Assembly (NCBI GenBank): GCA_024516035.1
Contig: CM044957.1
Span: 2,949,017-3,013,016, forward strand
Source: Bactericera cockerelli
Taxonomy: Eukaryota; Arthropoda; Insecta; Hemiptera; Triozidae
Direction of reading: 5' to 3'
DNA: 64,000 nt
Part shown: positions 11,735 to 22,397 of the stretch, piece by piece
How positions within the stretch are numbered: the first letter of the stretch is position 1
How the letters are laid out: each line of letters begins with the position of its first letter
Position numbers and translations under genes: made by a program
The notes under the pieces: generated by a model
Told to the model about the DNA's origin: nothing
Database searches by the model: none
What the model saw: the letters and a program-made list of their open reading frames with translations, nothing else

Positions 11735-11913
11735 TGCACTGATAGTCAAGTGGTTAACGCGCTAGTCTGGTAATCTAGGTAGCATAGGGATCCGTTGGTT
11801 CTAATCCCACCCAGTGCACGAATTTTTCCTCATTAATCTGAGTTTTTGATCACGTAATAATAAAATTCTGAGGGTTGGGTGGTAGAAAATGCTTTGACAA
11901 ATATGATAACTAT
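11735..11913 (+). repeat. SINE family A copy, tandem to the preceding one
   Basis: TGCACTGATAGTCAAGTGG start, AACGCGCTAGTCTGG hairpin, CCCACCCAGTGCA closing stem, then the family body through GTAGAAAATGCTTTGA. The last ~50 bp are missing. Confidence 0.85.
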
Positions 11914-11919
11914 AACTCT

Positions 11920-12770
11920 GCCATCATACAATACGACACTGAAGCGCCACTTGACAGGTTGAATGCTTCCTACAAGTAATAACTGAAAGCAGGGTTCTAA
12001 CTACCTTTGAACCTTTGTTCTCTGTTTGACTAATAGCTCTTCGCTTTTTCCATTATTTCTCCCATCACTTATATTATCGATCACTAAACTACGAGAAATA
12101 AGTTGATACCATTGGAACATTTGTTACTCTGTACATATATGTTACAGGAACTTTCCGATTTCAGGAACTTCTAGAAATTCCTGCATAATCAAATTCTAAT
12201 CAGGAACATCATCTAGAAGCTCCTGCAACATATGCATTATCGTTATCAACAACATAAAGAAGATTTTCTTTAATAATACATAATTAAAAAAAAAAAAACA
12301 TTTCTTTTTACTTATAACAATGCTTCTCATATATTTTGTTTTTCTCTGATGAACTGATAAAAAGGAAACTACTTTCCTTGCCAGGATTTCCATGTGGGTG
12401 AGGATCTGTTGGCAGGTCGAGTTAAGTGACGTTTAAGTAGGAGAGTCGAGCAAATGATGTAGAAGAAAACGATGCTTTCTATACCAGAAAGTAAAATACG
12501 TCTTCTTTCAAAAACAAAACGTACTTTTTCATTATAGGGTATATATTTCATGTATGTACTGTAGTCTTTTTTGAAAATAAATAAAATACTAAATACTTTG
12601 TGAGATGATGTTGATATGTACGAGTATATGTTCCAACTTTGCTTGACACAGGAAAATCGTTAGCGCTTTCAGAAAGAAAAAAGCTGCCAGAAAAAAAATC
12701 CAGCCATAGATAAAAGACGCTGTATTCACTAAACTTGATAAGATGAAGAGGTGCATATTAATCTTGAAGT
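11920..12770. other. AT-rich DNA without recognised gene
   Basis: Short frames only. A partial inverted similarity links CAGGAACTTCTAGAAATTCC (about 12165) with GGAACATCATCTAGAAGCTC (about 12203). No further structure is recognised. Confidence 0.4.
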
Positions 12771-12773
12771 TTG

Positions 12774-12888
12774 GCAGCGTCGATGGCGCGTTGAACGCAC
12801 CGGTTCTCGTAGGATCACCGAAGTTAAGCAACGTCCAGCGAGATGAAGACTTTGTGATGCTGGCATTCCGGCTCAACCCAGGCTGTTT
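12774..12888 (+). repeat. 5S-rRNA-derived SINE (SINE3-like), truncated
   Basis: GATGGCGCGTTGAACGCACC, GGTTCTCGTAGGATCACCGA and AGTTAAGCAACGTCCAGCG follow animal 5S rRNA through its internal promoter box A. The match ends near the middle of the 5S sequence, then runs into the family body (CTGGCATTCCGGC, AACCCAGGCTG). A minus-strand SINE A abuts its 3' side. Confidence 0.85.
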
Positions 12889-12889
12889 G

Positions 12890-12975
12890 ATGCTTTAGAA
12901 GTTTAGAGCATTTCCAACCACCTTACCCTCAGTGTCTTATATTATGAAAAAAATCATGCATTGCGTGGGATTTTT
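12890..12975 (-). repeat. SINE family A fragment
   Basis: Minus-strand body only (TTAGAGCATTTCCAACCACC, CCCTCAGTGTCTTATA, CATGCATTGCGTGGG). The tRNA-like part is absent. Confidence 0.7.
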
Positions 12976-13003
12976 TTAAATTTATTTTCTCTTAAATAAT
13001 TAT

Positions 13004-13195
13004 AAGAATAATAACACTCTTTTGTGTAATATAACCACCAGGCGAGGATGATGCTTTAGAGCATTTTCAACTACATTACCCTCAGTGTCTTATATGAGAA
13101 AAAACTCATGTATTGCGTGGGATTCGAACCAAAGGATCCCTATGCTACCTGGATTACCAGACTAGCGCTTTAAGCAGTCGACCACCAATGGTGAT
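13004..13195 (-). repeat. SINE family A copy
   Basis: ACCACCAGGCGAGGATGATG, then the body, then GGGATTCGAACCAAAGGATC (box B on the minus strand) and CCTGGATTACCAGACTAGCG (extended hairpin) to an ACCAATGG end. Confidence 0.85.
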
Positions 13196-13252
13196 CTAAC
13201 CAGTTGGCATTACCAGAGTTACGGCTCGAGGCATGGCCGCACTGAGAAAAAT

Positions 13253-13870
13253 GAAATTTGAAAATGTACGTAGAAAAGCGTAATCTACTTTTTAAGTATG
13301 TATTATCCTTAAAACGTACACGTGTTGAGTGTAATCGTACGTAAATAGAGAGAAATGCATTTTCGGCTGTCTTTACCGATAAGTAGAAATGCGCATTTGT
13401 CTTTACGTCTGGACTAATGCATGTAATCTACTTAAATAAGTAGAATTCCTACGTACAAAAGTACGAATTTCGTTGATGACGTCACATGTATTTCTACGTA
13501 CATACGTACATTTGTGTATTGTACTTCTTAAAGACTTTTCATGCTCGATGTACGTAGAAATGCTCTTTAATAATGTTAAATGCACGCAAGTCCGTAGTAA
13601 GTACATTTCATCCTTACATAACTCATCCATACTTTGTCCTTACGGTAAGTAGGAAACCTACTGTTTAACGTAGAAAGTCTACTTATTTTAATAAGAAAAG
13701 AGGGAAGTAGACATTCTACTTATTAAGGACTCCAAATTTTTTGAATACGTAGGAAACGTCTTTTCAAAAGTAGCTTTCATCCTTGCTGCGCTTGTCCTTA
13801 CGGTAAGTAGAAAACATACTGTTGATACGTAGAAAGTCTACGTAGACTTGCCTTCCTTTATCCCCACTTA
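13253..13870. promoter_or_regulatory. Left subterminal array of ACGTAG/AAGTAG motifs
   Basis: GTACGTAGAAA, CTACGTA, AAGTAGAAT, TACTTAAATAAGTAG and variants recur every few tens of bases on both strands. The motif matches the arrays at 17500-17570, 21410-21840 and 25990-26640. In plant CACTA elements such repeats bind the element's own protein; that role here is inference. Confidence 0.7.
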
Positions 13871-13904
13871 AAAACTTGGATATTTTTTAGTATAAGATAA
13901 TAGA

Positions 13905-14090
13905 AAATAGGTTGGGTGGAAGAGATTGCCTAAGGCAATAACCCCGCCCTTTAGTTAGGACATATATCATGTATATATTTATTTTTTCTTTATTTTTTTC
14001 TTCTATTATATTGTATTTTAATTTGTAATTATTTGTATTGTATATATTAATTATGTCCTATTAATAAAGTGTAAATAAATAAAATAGATA
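13905..14090 (+). repeat. LINE-3'-end-like repeat (TTGGGTGGAAGAGATTGCC family)
   Basis: GGTTGGGTGGAAGAGATTGC, AATAACCCCGCC and AGTTAGGACAT, then an AT-rich stretch ending TATTAATAAAGTGTAAATAA. The same 5'-truncated segment with the same AATAAAG end is found at 27170, 35533, 42225 (minus), 59107 and 63640. Variable 5' truncation with a constant 3' end suggests the tail of a non-LTR retrotransposon. Confidence 0.65.
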
Positions 14091-14789
14091 AGTATACATT
14101 CTACTAGCCCAGGCAAATTAGTGCTCTAGCGGCAAAAAATTGCTCAATAGCTGGAAATCGTTTTAAACCCTTAAAGGGGTCCTGAATAATGGGTATATGA
14201 GTTTGCGACGGATTTTAGGTTGTGCTTCCGAGTTTAGGGCCTAAATAGTGCAAATTTTTTGCACTTTTTTTAAAATTGCGCTTATAACTCAAAATATATT
14301 TATTCTACAGAAAATTTTACTCAGTTCTTATCTAAGGAACATAAAATTATGCGTCTAATGACGTTTGAATCATTAAAATAAGTTAAGCCGTTCAGCCACA
14401 ATCGCTCCTCAAAGATGGGTGGTTTTTTCAAACATAGCTCAAATTTTGAAAATTCTCAACTTTTAACGCCTGTAAGTCAAAAACGACTGCACCAATTGAA
14501 AAATTTAATAGAATCGAACTTGTAGAAAATGTAATTTTAAGTAAAATACTGTTTGAAATTTGCTCACTCTAGTGCTGAGATATGATTTTTCGTCCCTAGC
14601 GCCAAATTTCCGCTAAGGCAGTGCAACGCAAGAAACTTCATCTGAACTCTAAAATTATCATATTCTTACAACTTTTCAAGCAAAACTGAACGTAATCTAT
14701 TGAATTCAGTCGAATAGGTAATTTAAAATTTTGAGAAACTTGCACTGAATTTTACTAAGATCTTCACTGAACATGTTGTGATTTCACGA

Positions 14790-15439
14790 CAGCAGGCACA
14801 CTATGGAGGATGTAACTTGTTTTATATGCGGGAACATTGTGCAAGAAGGAATATTAATAATATAATAATAAAAATGCATTTTCTTTGTGTTGTTATGTCA
14901 CAATTTTAGTGGGTAGCGCAGAATCATAGAACTTTGCCAGTTTAATTTACAATATCTTGTATTATTTGTGTGCCTATGATTCAGCCACTGGTCGATGCTT
15001 CATATCAAAGCAGCTACTCTTTTTTCCTCACGACTCACGAAGAATGAGTGGACCCCGAACATCCAAGTACAGAGCAGAAAAAATCCCATCCCGCTGGGAA
15101 TTGAACCCAGGTCACCATGCGTGCAATGCCTAGCGCGCTAACTCACTCGGCTACAGTGACTACAACAAATTAAAGGCAAAGATAGAGGAATATCAAAGGA
15201 AAAGTCACTTCGAATGTTCATTGAGGACAGCAGGAGGAGAAATGATGTGCATCACACGTGGTTACAGACTCAGAGATCTGTTATACTTCACGAGAAGTGT
15301 CGCAAAGGTGTCCACACGAAAGAGTCAAACACTGTAAATGCCGAAAAAGAAGCAAGAAACGGAAGCCGTGTGACAAGAGGCCGTGAGGAAATACCAAAAT
15401 TCAACTTCAAGGAGCTCTGCTTCTACTGTGGAAAAGATA
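14790..15439 (+). pseudogene. Left-arm copy of transposon-associated Cys-rich protein, N-terminal part
   Basis: The coding start near 14803 (MEDVTCFICGN in the mirror copy) is cut by an inserted ~310-bp block holding a minus-strand SINE B (15022-15168). It resumes at about 15178 with RFIEDSRRRND-like residues, then HHTWLQTQRSVILHEKCRK and FNFKELCFYCGKD. The pattern CxxC ... HxxC ... CxxC is a zinc-binding layout I recognise from uncharacterised proteins common in arthropod and cnidarian genomes. Homology with the other arm stops at 15436-15439. This copy keeps ~36 bp after HEKCRK that the right-arm copy has lost. It is interrupted and not functional. Confidence 0.7.
15022..15168 (-). repeat. 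tRNA-derived SINE family B
   Basis: Read on the minus strand: GTAGCCGAGTGAGTTAGCGC (box-A region), GCATTGCACGCATGG, GGGTTCAATTCCC (box B), then the body TTCTGCTCTGTACTTGGATG and TTCGGGGTCCACTC. Other copies are at 31770, 47925 and 52541. The tRNA-like head most resembles an alanine-type tRNA with a TGC loop, a tentative assignment. Confidence 0.82.
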
Positions 15440-15690
15440 GGGAGGTTCTGGGTACTAACGACTTCTTAGGAGTGAACCACTTTTTAGTCTCACCTCGGCA
15501 GTATAAACAAGGTAATTTCTATTCTATTCTACGTATCATGGCCATCAATGGTATCCATGTTTATATCGGCGTTGTCATATACGAATTGAGTTAATGAATT
15601 TTTAGTGATGATGATACGTTCCATGCTATGGGGGGGTATTCAGTGCTTCACTCCTAAGAAGTCTTTAGTACCTAGAACCTCCATACTGAA
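15440..15690. repeat. Short fold-back sequence inside the nested element
   Basis: GGAGGTTCTGGGTACTAACG with CTTCTTAGGAGTGAA at 15440-15482 is inversely repeated as TTCACTCCTAAGAAG with AGTACCTAGAACCTCC at 15648-15686. Arms are about 40 bp with an internal spacer of about 160 bp. It starts exactly where homology between the arms of the nested element ends, so it may mark the rearrangement point or be a MITE. Confidence 0.55.
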
Positions 15691-16209
15691 GGTGAAATCA
15701 ATCCCACTAGTGACCAGTTTGAGCGAACTCTTTCTGTTCACGCCATGTGACTCCAGTTTGAATTGACTCCAAACTTACCCCGTGCATATCACTCGATCTC
15801 TACGTCCCTAACTGTTAGAGATAACACTTCGATATCAGATGATAGGCATATCATATGATCTTACAAAGAAAGCCAGAGATTCGGTACGATAGATTGGGAA
15901 CGACGATGCCTCGTTCAGATTGTAACAACCAGTGGTCAGGGTACGTCTTCTCTCCTTCCTCGATCTACCACCTTTGATCCCCTTCTAAAGACGTAAGTAC
16001 TTGGTACAAGTACTCAAGGTAAGATCATCCAATCTCATTTCATAGTAGTAGTTTATTTCTTCCTTTTATCTTTCCGTGTAAATTTAATACTCTTTAATAC
16101 CTACACCTTTCGTAGTAGCGTTATTGAACCAGCGGCCTTTTCTTCGTTAAACCCTAGTAACTGGGAAACTTAGGTCTTTCGGCTTCAAAGCCCCAGTTAC
16201 TACATTAAT
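15690..16209. other. Central loop of the nested element, no gene seen
   Basis: Unique-looking sequence between the arms. No recognisable coding segment. A small hairpin lies near 16150-16200 (GTAACTGGG... and CCCAGTTAC). Confidence 0.45.
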
Positions 16210-16741
16210 TCACTCCCCTCGTCCAGATATACCTTGAGCTGCATCAGGATCCATAGATGGGCGTGAATTAAAGAACATACCACGACAAGAATCGTACTTG
16301 CCTTCAGCGGCTACGAGGTCTGATTCAATTGCCATCCTACGCAATACCACCGCCTCCATTTCATCTCCTCTGGCAATTGCAGAACCTTTAATTTTTTGCA
16401 TTATTTCTTGTGTCTGAATTTCACGTCTATGAAGAGGAAGCTTTTTCTGTTTAGCCTTGAAGCTTTCAGAGGCATCTTTTCCACAGTAGAAGCAGAGCTC
16501 CTTAAAGTTGAATTTTGGTATTTCCTCACGGCCTCTTGTCACACGGCTTCCGTTTCCTGCTTCTTTTGCGACACTTCTCGTGAAGTATAACAGATTTCTG
16601 AGTCTGTAACCACGTGTGATGCCCATCATTCCTCCTCCTGCTGGCCTCAATAAACCTTCGAAGTGACTTTTCCTTTAATATTCCTCTATCCGCTCCTTCT
16701 TGCACAATGTTCCCGCATATAAAACAAGTTACATCCTCCAT
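16210..16741 (-). pseudogene. Right-arm copy of transposon-associated Cys-rich protein, frameshifted
   Basis: Starts MEDVTCFICGNIVQEGADRG at 16741 and continues with FIEASRRRNDGHHTWLQTQ and VILHEKCRK. A deletion of about 36 bp relative to the left arm then shifts the frame. In the next frame coding continues as SRVTRGREEIPKFNFKELCF, YCGKDASESFKAKQKKLP, IARGDEMEAVVLRRMAIESD and LVAAEGKYDSCRG to a stop near 16210. The spaced cysteine/histidine pairs and the RGDE...DLVAAEGKY...C block are typical of this uncharacterised zinc-binding family. The usual long C-terminal part is missing. The role is unknown; the frameshift makes this copy dead. Confidence 0.75.
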
Positions 16742-17499
16742 AGTGTGCCTACTGTCTTGAAATCACATGTTCAGTAAACAGATCTTAGTAAAATTCAGTG
16801 CAAGTTTCTCAATATTTTAAACTACCTATTCGACTGAATTCAGTAGATAACTTTCAGTTTTGCTTAAAAAGTTGTAAGAATGTGATAATTTTAGAGTTCA
16901 GACGAAGTTTTTTGCGTTGCACTGCCTTAGCGAAAATTTGGCGCTAGGAACTCTTTCGGTTTAAAATTCATATCTCAGCACTGGAGTGAGCAAATTTCAA
17001 ATTTCAAACAGTATTTTACTTAAAATTACATTTTCTACAAGTTCGATTCTATTAAATTTTTCAATTGGTGCAGTCGTTTTTGACTTACAGGCGTTAAAAG
17101 TTGAGAATTTTCAAAATTTGGGCTATGTTTGAAAAAACCACCCATCTTTGAGGAGCGATTGTGGCTGAACGGCTTAATTTTTTTTAATGATTCAAACGTC
17201 ATTAGACGCATAATTTTATGTTCCTTAGATAAGAACTGAGTAAAATTTTCTGTAGAATAAATACATTTTGAGTTATAAGCGCAATTTTAAAAAAAGTGCA
17301 AAAAAATTGCACTATTTAGGCTCTAAACTCGGAAGCACAACCTAAAATCCGTCGCAAACTCATATACCCATTATTCAGGACCCCTTTAAGGGTTTAAAAC
17401 GATTTCCAGCTATTGAGCAATTTTTTGCCGCTAGACCCCATTTTAGCACTAATTTGCCTGGGCTATACATAATATATTAAGGATTATTTTCTACTTCTT

Positions 17500-17570
17500 C
17501 AAAATAGAAAAACTACTTAAGAAGAACTCAGGAAAGCATTTGCTCGGACGAAGTAGCTTTCATACGTAAC
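17500..17570. promoter_or_regulatory. Residual block of the ACGTAG/AAGTAG array
   Basis: ACTACTTAAGAAGAACTC and GGACGAAGTAGCTTTCATAC closely match CTACTTAAGAAGTACTCGG and GGACGAAGTAGCTTTTCTAC at 21620-21680. This fragment shows the nested element and the satellite split an originally continuous subterminal region. Confidence 0.65.
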
Positions 17571-17815
17571 TAGCGGGCTGTCGACCGCTTTGCGGGACAA
17601 GGCATGGCCGTGAAAGCAAAAAATCCTTTTTCGCCAATGGCAGGTGTTGTAGTGGGAATTTCGATCCCGTCTTAATGCACATCTAGACTCTAAGACAAAG
17701 CTACCTACCAAATTTCAGCTTCCTAGGACTTACCAGTTCGGAGAAACAGTGATGAATCAGTGAGTGAGTCAGTCAGTCAGTGAGTAAAACTCTCTTTTAT
17801 AAGTATAGATAAGTA
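17571..17815 (+). repeat. Interspersed repeat family H copy
   Basis: GGGCTGTCGACCGCTTTGCG hairpin region, AAGGCATGGCCGTGAAAGC, CTACCTACCAAATTTCAGC and a terminal AGTCAGTCAGTCAGTGAG tail, as at 1925 (minus) and 33008. Confidence 0.8.
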
Positions 17816-17825
17816 TTATATGTAA

Positions 17826-20800
17826 AACGCCTTCGTGTATCCAAGTTATGCAATCATTTTGAAGGAGCCTTTATGGCTTCATATATTCAAATTTAAGGCA
17901 AAATGTCAAATATGATGAAAATGAATGTCGGATTCAGTTCAAATTTGAAAAAAATCCTTAAAGAAGAGGTTATATGTCGACATTGTTTTGCTTAAGATTT
18001 GACTCGATGTGAGATTTTGGATGTTTTCAGAAATCGAACGAAGTTATCTTCCGAACCGTACGTCCGATTTGAATGAACTAAAGTGCTATCGATAGATCTA
18101 GTAGATTGTAAGATAAGCTGTTCTCGTTCATTTTCTGTCATTTTACATAAAGGGTTACTTTTTAACGAAAAACACTTTTGACGCACAACTGGGTTAAGAA
18201 TGGCCTGGGTTATCAAAAAGTGTGCATGCGATTTAAAAAAATTCAACGATTTTAGGCAGATCTTGCGAAACATTATCCCAAATTGGCATAAAAACATCAA
18301 CATATTATTACATTCTGTCCATTTCATGTTAAAAATGTCTATTTTGGCCTACCTCGAACTTTCAAAGGTCTGAAAACCTGGCAAAAATGCAAGCATCAAA
18401 AATCTGTGTTAGTCCATGCTTAATCGTTAGTTGAGACCTATTGAAATCAACTTTTGTTTTTAAAAAACCCCTTCATATATTCAAGTTATGCAATCATTTT
18501 GAAGGAGCCTTTGTGGCTTTCCTGTTGGCGGTACGGAAATTTTTTGGGAACCAAAAACGTACATGTTGGACTACTTCTTCCTAAAATTTAGTTTAAAATA
18601 CCTCAAATTGCATACTTGATGAAATTTGAAGGCAAAATGTCAAATATGATAAAATACCCCTTCAAATTTTGCTGAGTATGCAAATAAGTAGTTCCAAATG
18701 CTTGGTAAGTCTTTATTCAACACTGGCTATCTTCAGTTCAAATTTGAAAAAAATCCTTAAAGAAGAGGTTATATGTCGACATGTTTTGCTTAAGATTTGA
18801 CTCGATGTGAGATTTTGGATGTTTTCAGAAATCGAACGAAGTTATCTTCCGAACCGTACGTCCGATTTGAATGAACTAAAGTGCTATCGATAGATCTAGT
18901 AGATTGTAAGATAAGCTGTTCTCGTTCATTTTCTGTCATTTTACATAAAGGGTTACTTTTTAACGAAAAAAACTTTTGACGCACAACTGGGTTAAGAATG
19001 GCCTGGGTTATCAAAAAGTGTGCATGCGATTTAAAAAAATTCAACGATATTAGGCAGATCTTGCGAAACATTATCCCAAATTGGCATAAAAACATCAACA
19101 TATTATTACATTCTGTCCATTTCATGTCAAAAATGTCTATTTTGGCCTACCTCGAACTTTCAAAGGTCTGAAAACCTGGCAAAAATGCAAGCATCAAAAA
19201 TCTGTGTTAGTCCATGCTTAATCGTTAGTTGAGACCTATTGAAATCAACTTTTGTTTTTAAAAAACCCCTTCATATATTCAAGTTATGCAATCATTTTGA
19301 AGGAGCCTTTGTGGCTTTCCTGTTGGCGGTACGGAAATTTTTTGGGAAGCAAAAACGTACATGTTGGACTACTTCTTCCTAAAATTTAGTTAAAAATACC
19401 TCAAATTGCATACTTGATGAAATTTGAAGGCAAAATGTCAAATATGATAAAATACCCCTTCAAATTTTGCTGAGTATGCAAATAAGTAGTTCCAAATGCT
19501 TGGTAAGTCTTTATTCACCACTGGCTATCTTCAGTTCAAATTTGAAAAAAATCCTTAAAGAAGAGGTTATATGTCGACATGTTTTGCTTAAGATTCGACT
19601 CGATGTGAGATTTTGGATGTTTTCAGAAATCGAACGAAGTTATCTTCCGAACCGTACGTCCGATTTGAATGAACTAAAGTGCTATCGATAGATCTAGTAG
19701 ATTGTAAGATAAGCTGTTCTCGTTCATTTTCTGTCATTTTACATAAAGGGTTACTTTTTAACGAAAAACACTTTTGACGCACAACTGGGTTAAGAATGGC
19801 CTGGGTTATCAAAAAGTGTGCATGCGATTTAAAAAAATTCAACGATTTTAGGCAGATCTTGCGAAACATTATCCCAAATTGGCATAAAAACATCAACATA
19901 TTATTACATTCTGTCCATTTCATGTCAAAAATGTCTATTTTGGCCTACCTCGAACTTTCAAAGGTCTGAAAACCTGGCAAAAATGCAAGCATCAAAAATC
20001 TGTGTTAGTCCATGCTTAATCGTTAGTTGAGACCTATTGAAATCAACTTTTGTTTTTAAAAAAACCCCTTCATATATTCAAGTTATGCAATCATTTTGAA
20101 GGAGCCTTTGTGGCTTTCCTGTTGGCGGTACGGAAATTTTTTGGGAACCAAAAACGTACATGTTGGACTACTTCTTCCTAAAATTTAGTTTAAAATACCT
20201 CAAATTGCATACTTGATGAAATTTGAAGGGAAAATGTCAAATATGATAAAATACCCCTTCAACTTTTGCTGAGTATGCAAATAAGTGGTTCCAAATGCTT
20301 GGTAAGTCTTTATTCACCACTGGCTATCTTCAGTTCAAATTTGAAAAAATCCTTAAAGAAGAGGTTATATGTCGACATGTTTTGCTTAAGATTCGACTCG
20401 ATGTGAGATTTTGGATGTTTTCAGAAATCGAACGAAGTTATCTTCCGAACCGTACGTCCGATTTGAATGAACTAAAGTGCTATCGATAGATCTAGTAGAT
20501 TGTAAGATAAGCTGTTCTCGTTCATTTTCTGTCATTTTACATAAAGGGTTACTTTTTAACGAAAAACACTTTTGACGCACAACTGGGTTAAGAATGGCCT
20601 GGGTTATCAAAAAGTGTGCATGCGATTTAAAAAAATTCAACGATTTTAGGCAGATCTTGCGAAACATTATCCCAAATTGGCATAAAAAACATCAACATAT
20701 TATTACATTCTGTCCATTTCATGTCAAAAATGTCTATTTTGGCCTACCTCGAACTTTCAAAGGTCTGAAAACCTGTCAAAAATGCAACCATCAAAAATCT

Positions 20801-21300
20801 GTGTTAGTCCATGCTTAATCGTTAGTTGAGACCTATTGAAATCAACTTTTGTTTTTAAAAAAACCCCTTCATATATTCAAGTTATGCAATCATTTTGAAG
20901 GAGCCTTTGTGGCTTTCCTGTTGGCGGTACGGAAATTTTTTGGGAACCAAAAACGTACATTTTGGACTATTTCTCTCTAAAATTTAGTTTAAAATACCTC
21001 AAATTGCACACTTGATGAAATTTGAAGGGAAAATGTCAAATATGATAAAATACCCCTTCAACTTTTGCTGAGTATGCAAATAAGTGGTTCCAAATGCTTG
21101 GTAAGTCTTTATTCACCACTGGCTATCTTCAGTTCAAATTTGAAAAAAATCCTTAAAGAAGAGGTTATATGTCGACATGTTTTGCTTAAGATTCGACTCG
21201 ATGTGAGATTTTGGATGTTTTCAGAAATCGAACGAACTTATCTTCCGAACTGTACGTCCGATTTGAATGAACTAAAGTGCTATCGATAGATCTTGTGGAT
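17826..21300. repeat. ~799-bp macrosatellite, about 4.3 copies
   Basis: The anchor CTTCATATATTCAAGTTATG starts at 18471, 19269, 20068 and 20867, giving periods of 798, 799 and 799 bp. The first unit is truncated and rearranged (17826-18470) and the last stops at about 21300. Units differ by a few substitutions and 1-bp indels. A 93-111-codon minus-strand frame recurs in each unit, but unit similarity alone keeps it open and no family motif is seen. The array is embedded in the 13.4-kb element. Confidence 0.95.
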
Positions 21301-21409
21301 TGTAAGAATAGTTATTCCCATCTATTTTTTTATCGTACCCGCTTTAAAACATCTATTGCCAAAAAAAACCCTGCAAAAAGAGGTCGAAACCCCTAGTTCC
21401 CTCCCAAAT

Positions 21410-21840
21410 TATCGATACGAACGTAGGATTTCTACTTATTAAGTATTCGGGAAGTACATTGTCCTTCAAAAGTAGCTTTTCTACGTATCAGAATTCATAA
21501 TTTAGAATAACCCCCATACATCAGAATAGATAAGTAGCATTTCTACGTTTTCAGTAGATTTACTCTTTATTGTACGTAGAAAAACTCCTTATCACCCGCA
21601 TTTCTATTTACCGAACGTAGGAAAGCTACTTAAGAAGTACTCGGAAACAGCATTTGTCTGGACGAAGTAGCTTTTCTACGTACCAGATATTGGAAGTAGG
21701 ATTCCTACGTATCGGGAAGGAGATAAGTAGCATTTCTACGTATTAAAGACGAAGAGTACTTAACTACATAGGATTTCTACGTAGAGTAAAGATATTTCCT
21801 ACGTAGTACGTAGAAATCATCCAGACGAGTAAATTCTCAA
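21410..21840. promoter_or_regulatory. ACGTAG/AAGTAG array upstream of the SAM-domain gene
   Basis: GAACGTAGGATTTCTACTTA, TTCTACGTA, AAGTAGCATTTCTACGT and similar units on both strands, ending in CCTACGTAGTACGTAGAAA. It lies about 560 bp upstream of the SAM-domain start codon, so it could act both as a transposition site and in transcriptional control. The latter is inference. Confidence 0.7.
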
Positions 21841-22397
21841 TTTAGAAAATAGCTATGAGAAATTAGTATCATCACAACCGGAAAACAGTAACCATGGGTC
21901 GCGGGCGCGTAATTAATTTTTTGGTATCGCCTAAAAAAAAAGGAATGGGGCAGTTTTTCAGTGATACTTCTCAATATCTCATATAATATCTATCTACCTA
22001 TTGTTTCACAGTAATTTCCTAGTATTAAGTTGTTTACTATAAAATATCAATAAGTGTCCACCTATTTTTAATTTAATCCATAATCTCTGTAACAATTAAT
22101 ATTTCATTTTTGAAATGTTATACACCTAAATAAACTATAAATTGAAGCCTCTGTAAATATTAAAATGTCCAAACCTAAACTAAAAATAATATTACTTCCT
22201 GTGCAACCTGCAGATTAAAACGAGCGCTAAAATAAAAAAGTCCCTTGACCTTTGCCCTTTGAAAAAGATGACGTGGTCCTCCATTTTCACTGGACTTCAA
22301 AGTCTATCGCTCGATCATTCGTGTTTTGACCCGCGTTGTAACTAGACCAGAGACCTTTGAGCTCCCGAGAACCAGTTCTGTATCCTGAAGGAAGACA
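21841..22397 (+). promoter_or_regulatory. Putative promoter and 5' UTR of the SAM-domain gene
   Basis: AT-rich to about 22200, then a less AT-rich stretch with CpGs (22300-22390) leading to the ATG at 22398. No TATA box is obvious at a sensible distance. The transcription start cannot be placed from sequence. Confidence 0.35.

Larger units (their letters stand above)
14107..17464. mobile_element. Nested TIR element, 3.36 kb, with ~980-bp arms carrying coding DNA
   Basis: Ends are GCCCAGGCAAATTAGTGC and the complement GCACTAATTTGCCTGGGC, flanked by TA on each side (candidate duplication). The inverted arms run about 14107-15436 (extended by a SINE-containing insert near 14865-15178) and 16485-17464. 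Both arms reach into the same cysteine-rich protein-coding sequence, so the element is a near-palindromic rearrangement of an originally one-ended gene. It lies between two blocks of the ACGTAG array and is therefore nested in the 13.4-kb element. Superfamily not assigned. Confidence 0.75.

Noticed and set aside
18790..19125. 111-codon minus-strand frame repeated in each macrosatellite unit
   Set aside because: Its conservation is explained by near-identical tandem units. No domain, no start context, and one unit carries an indel that shortens it.
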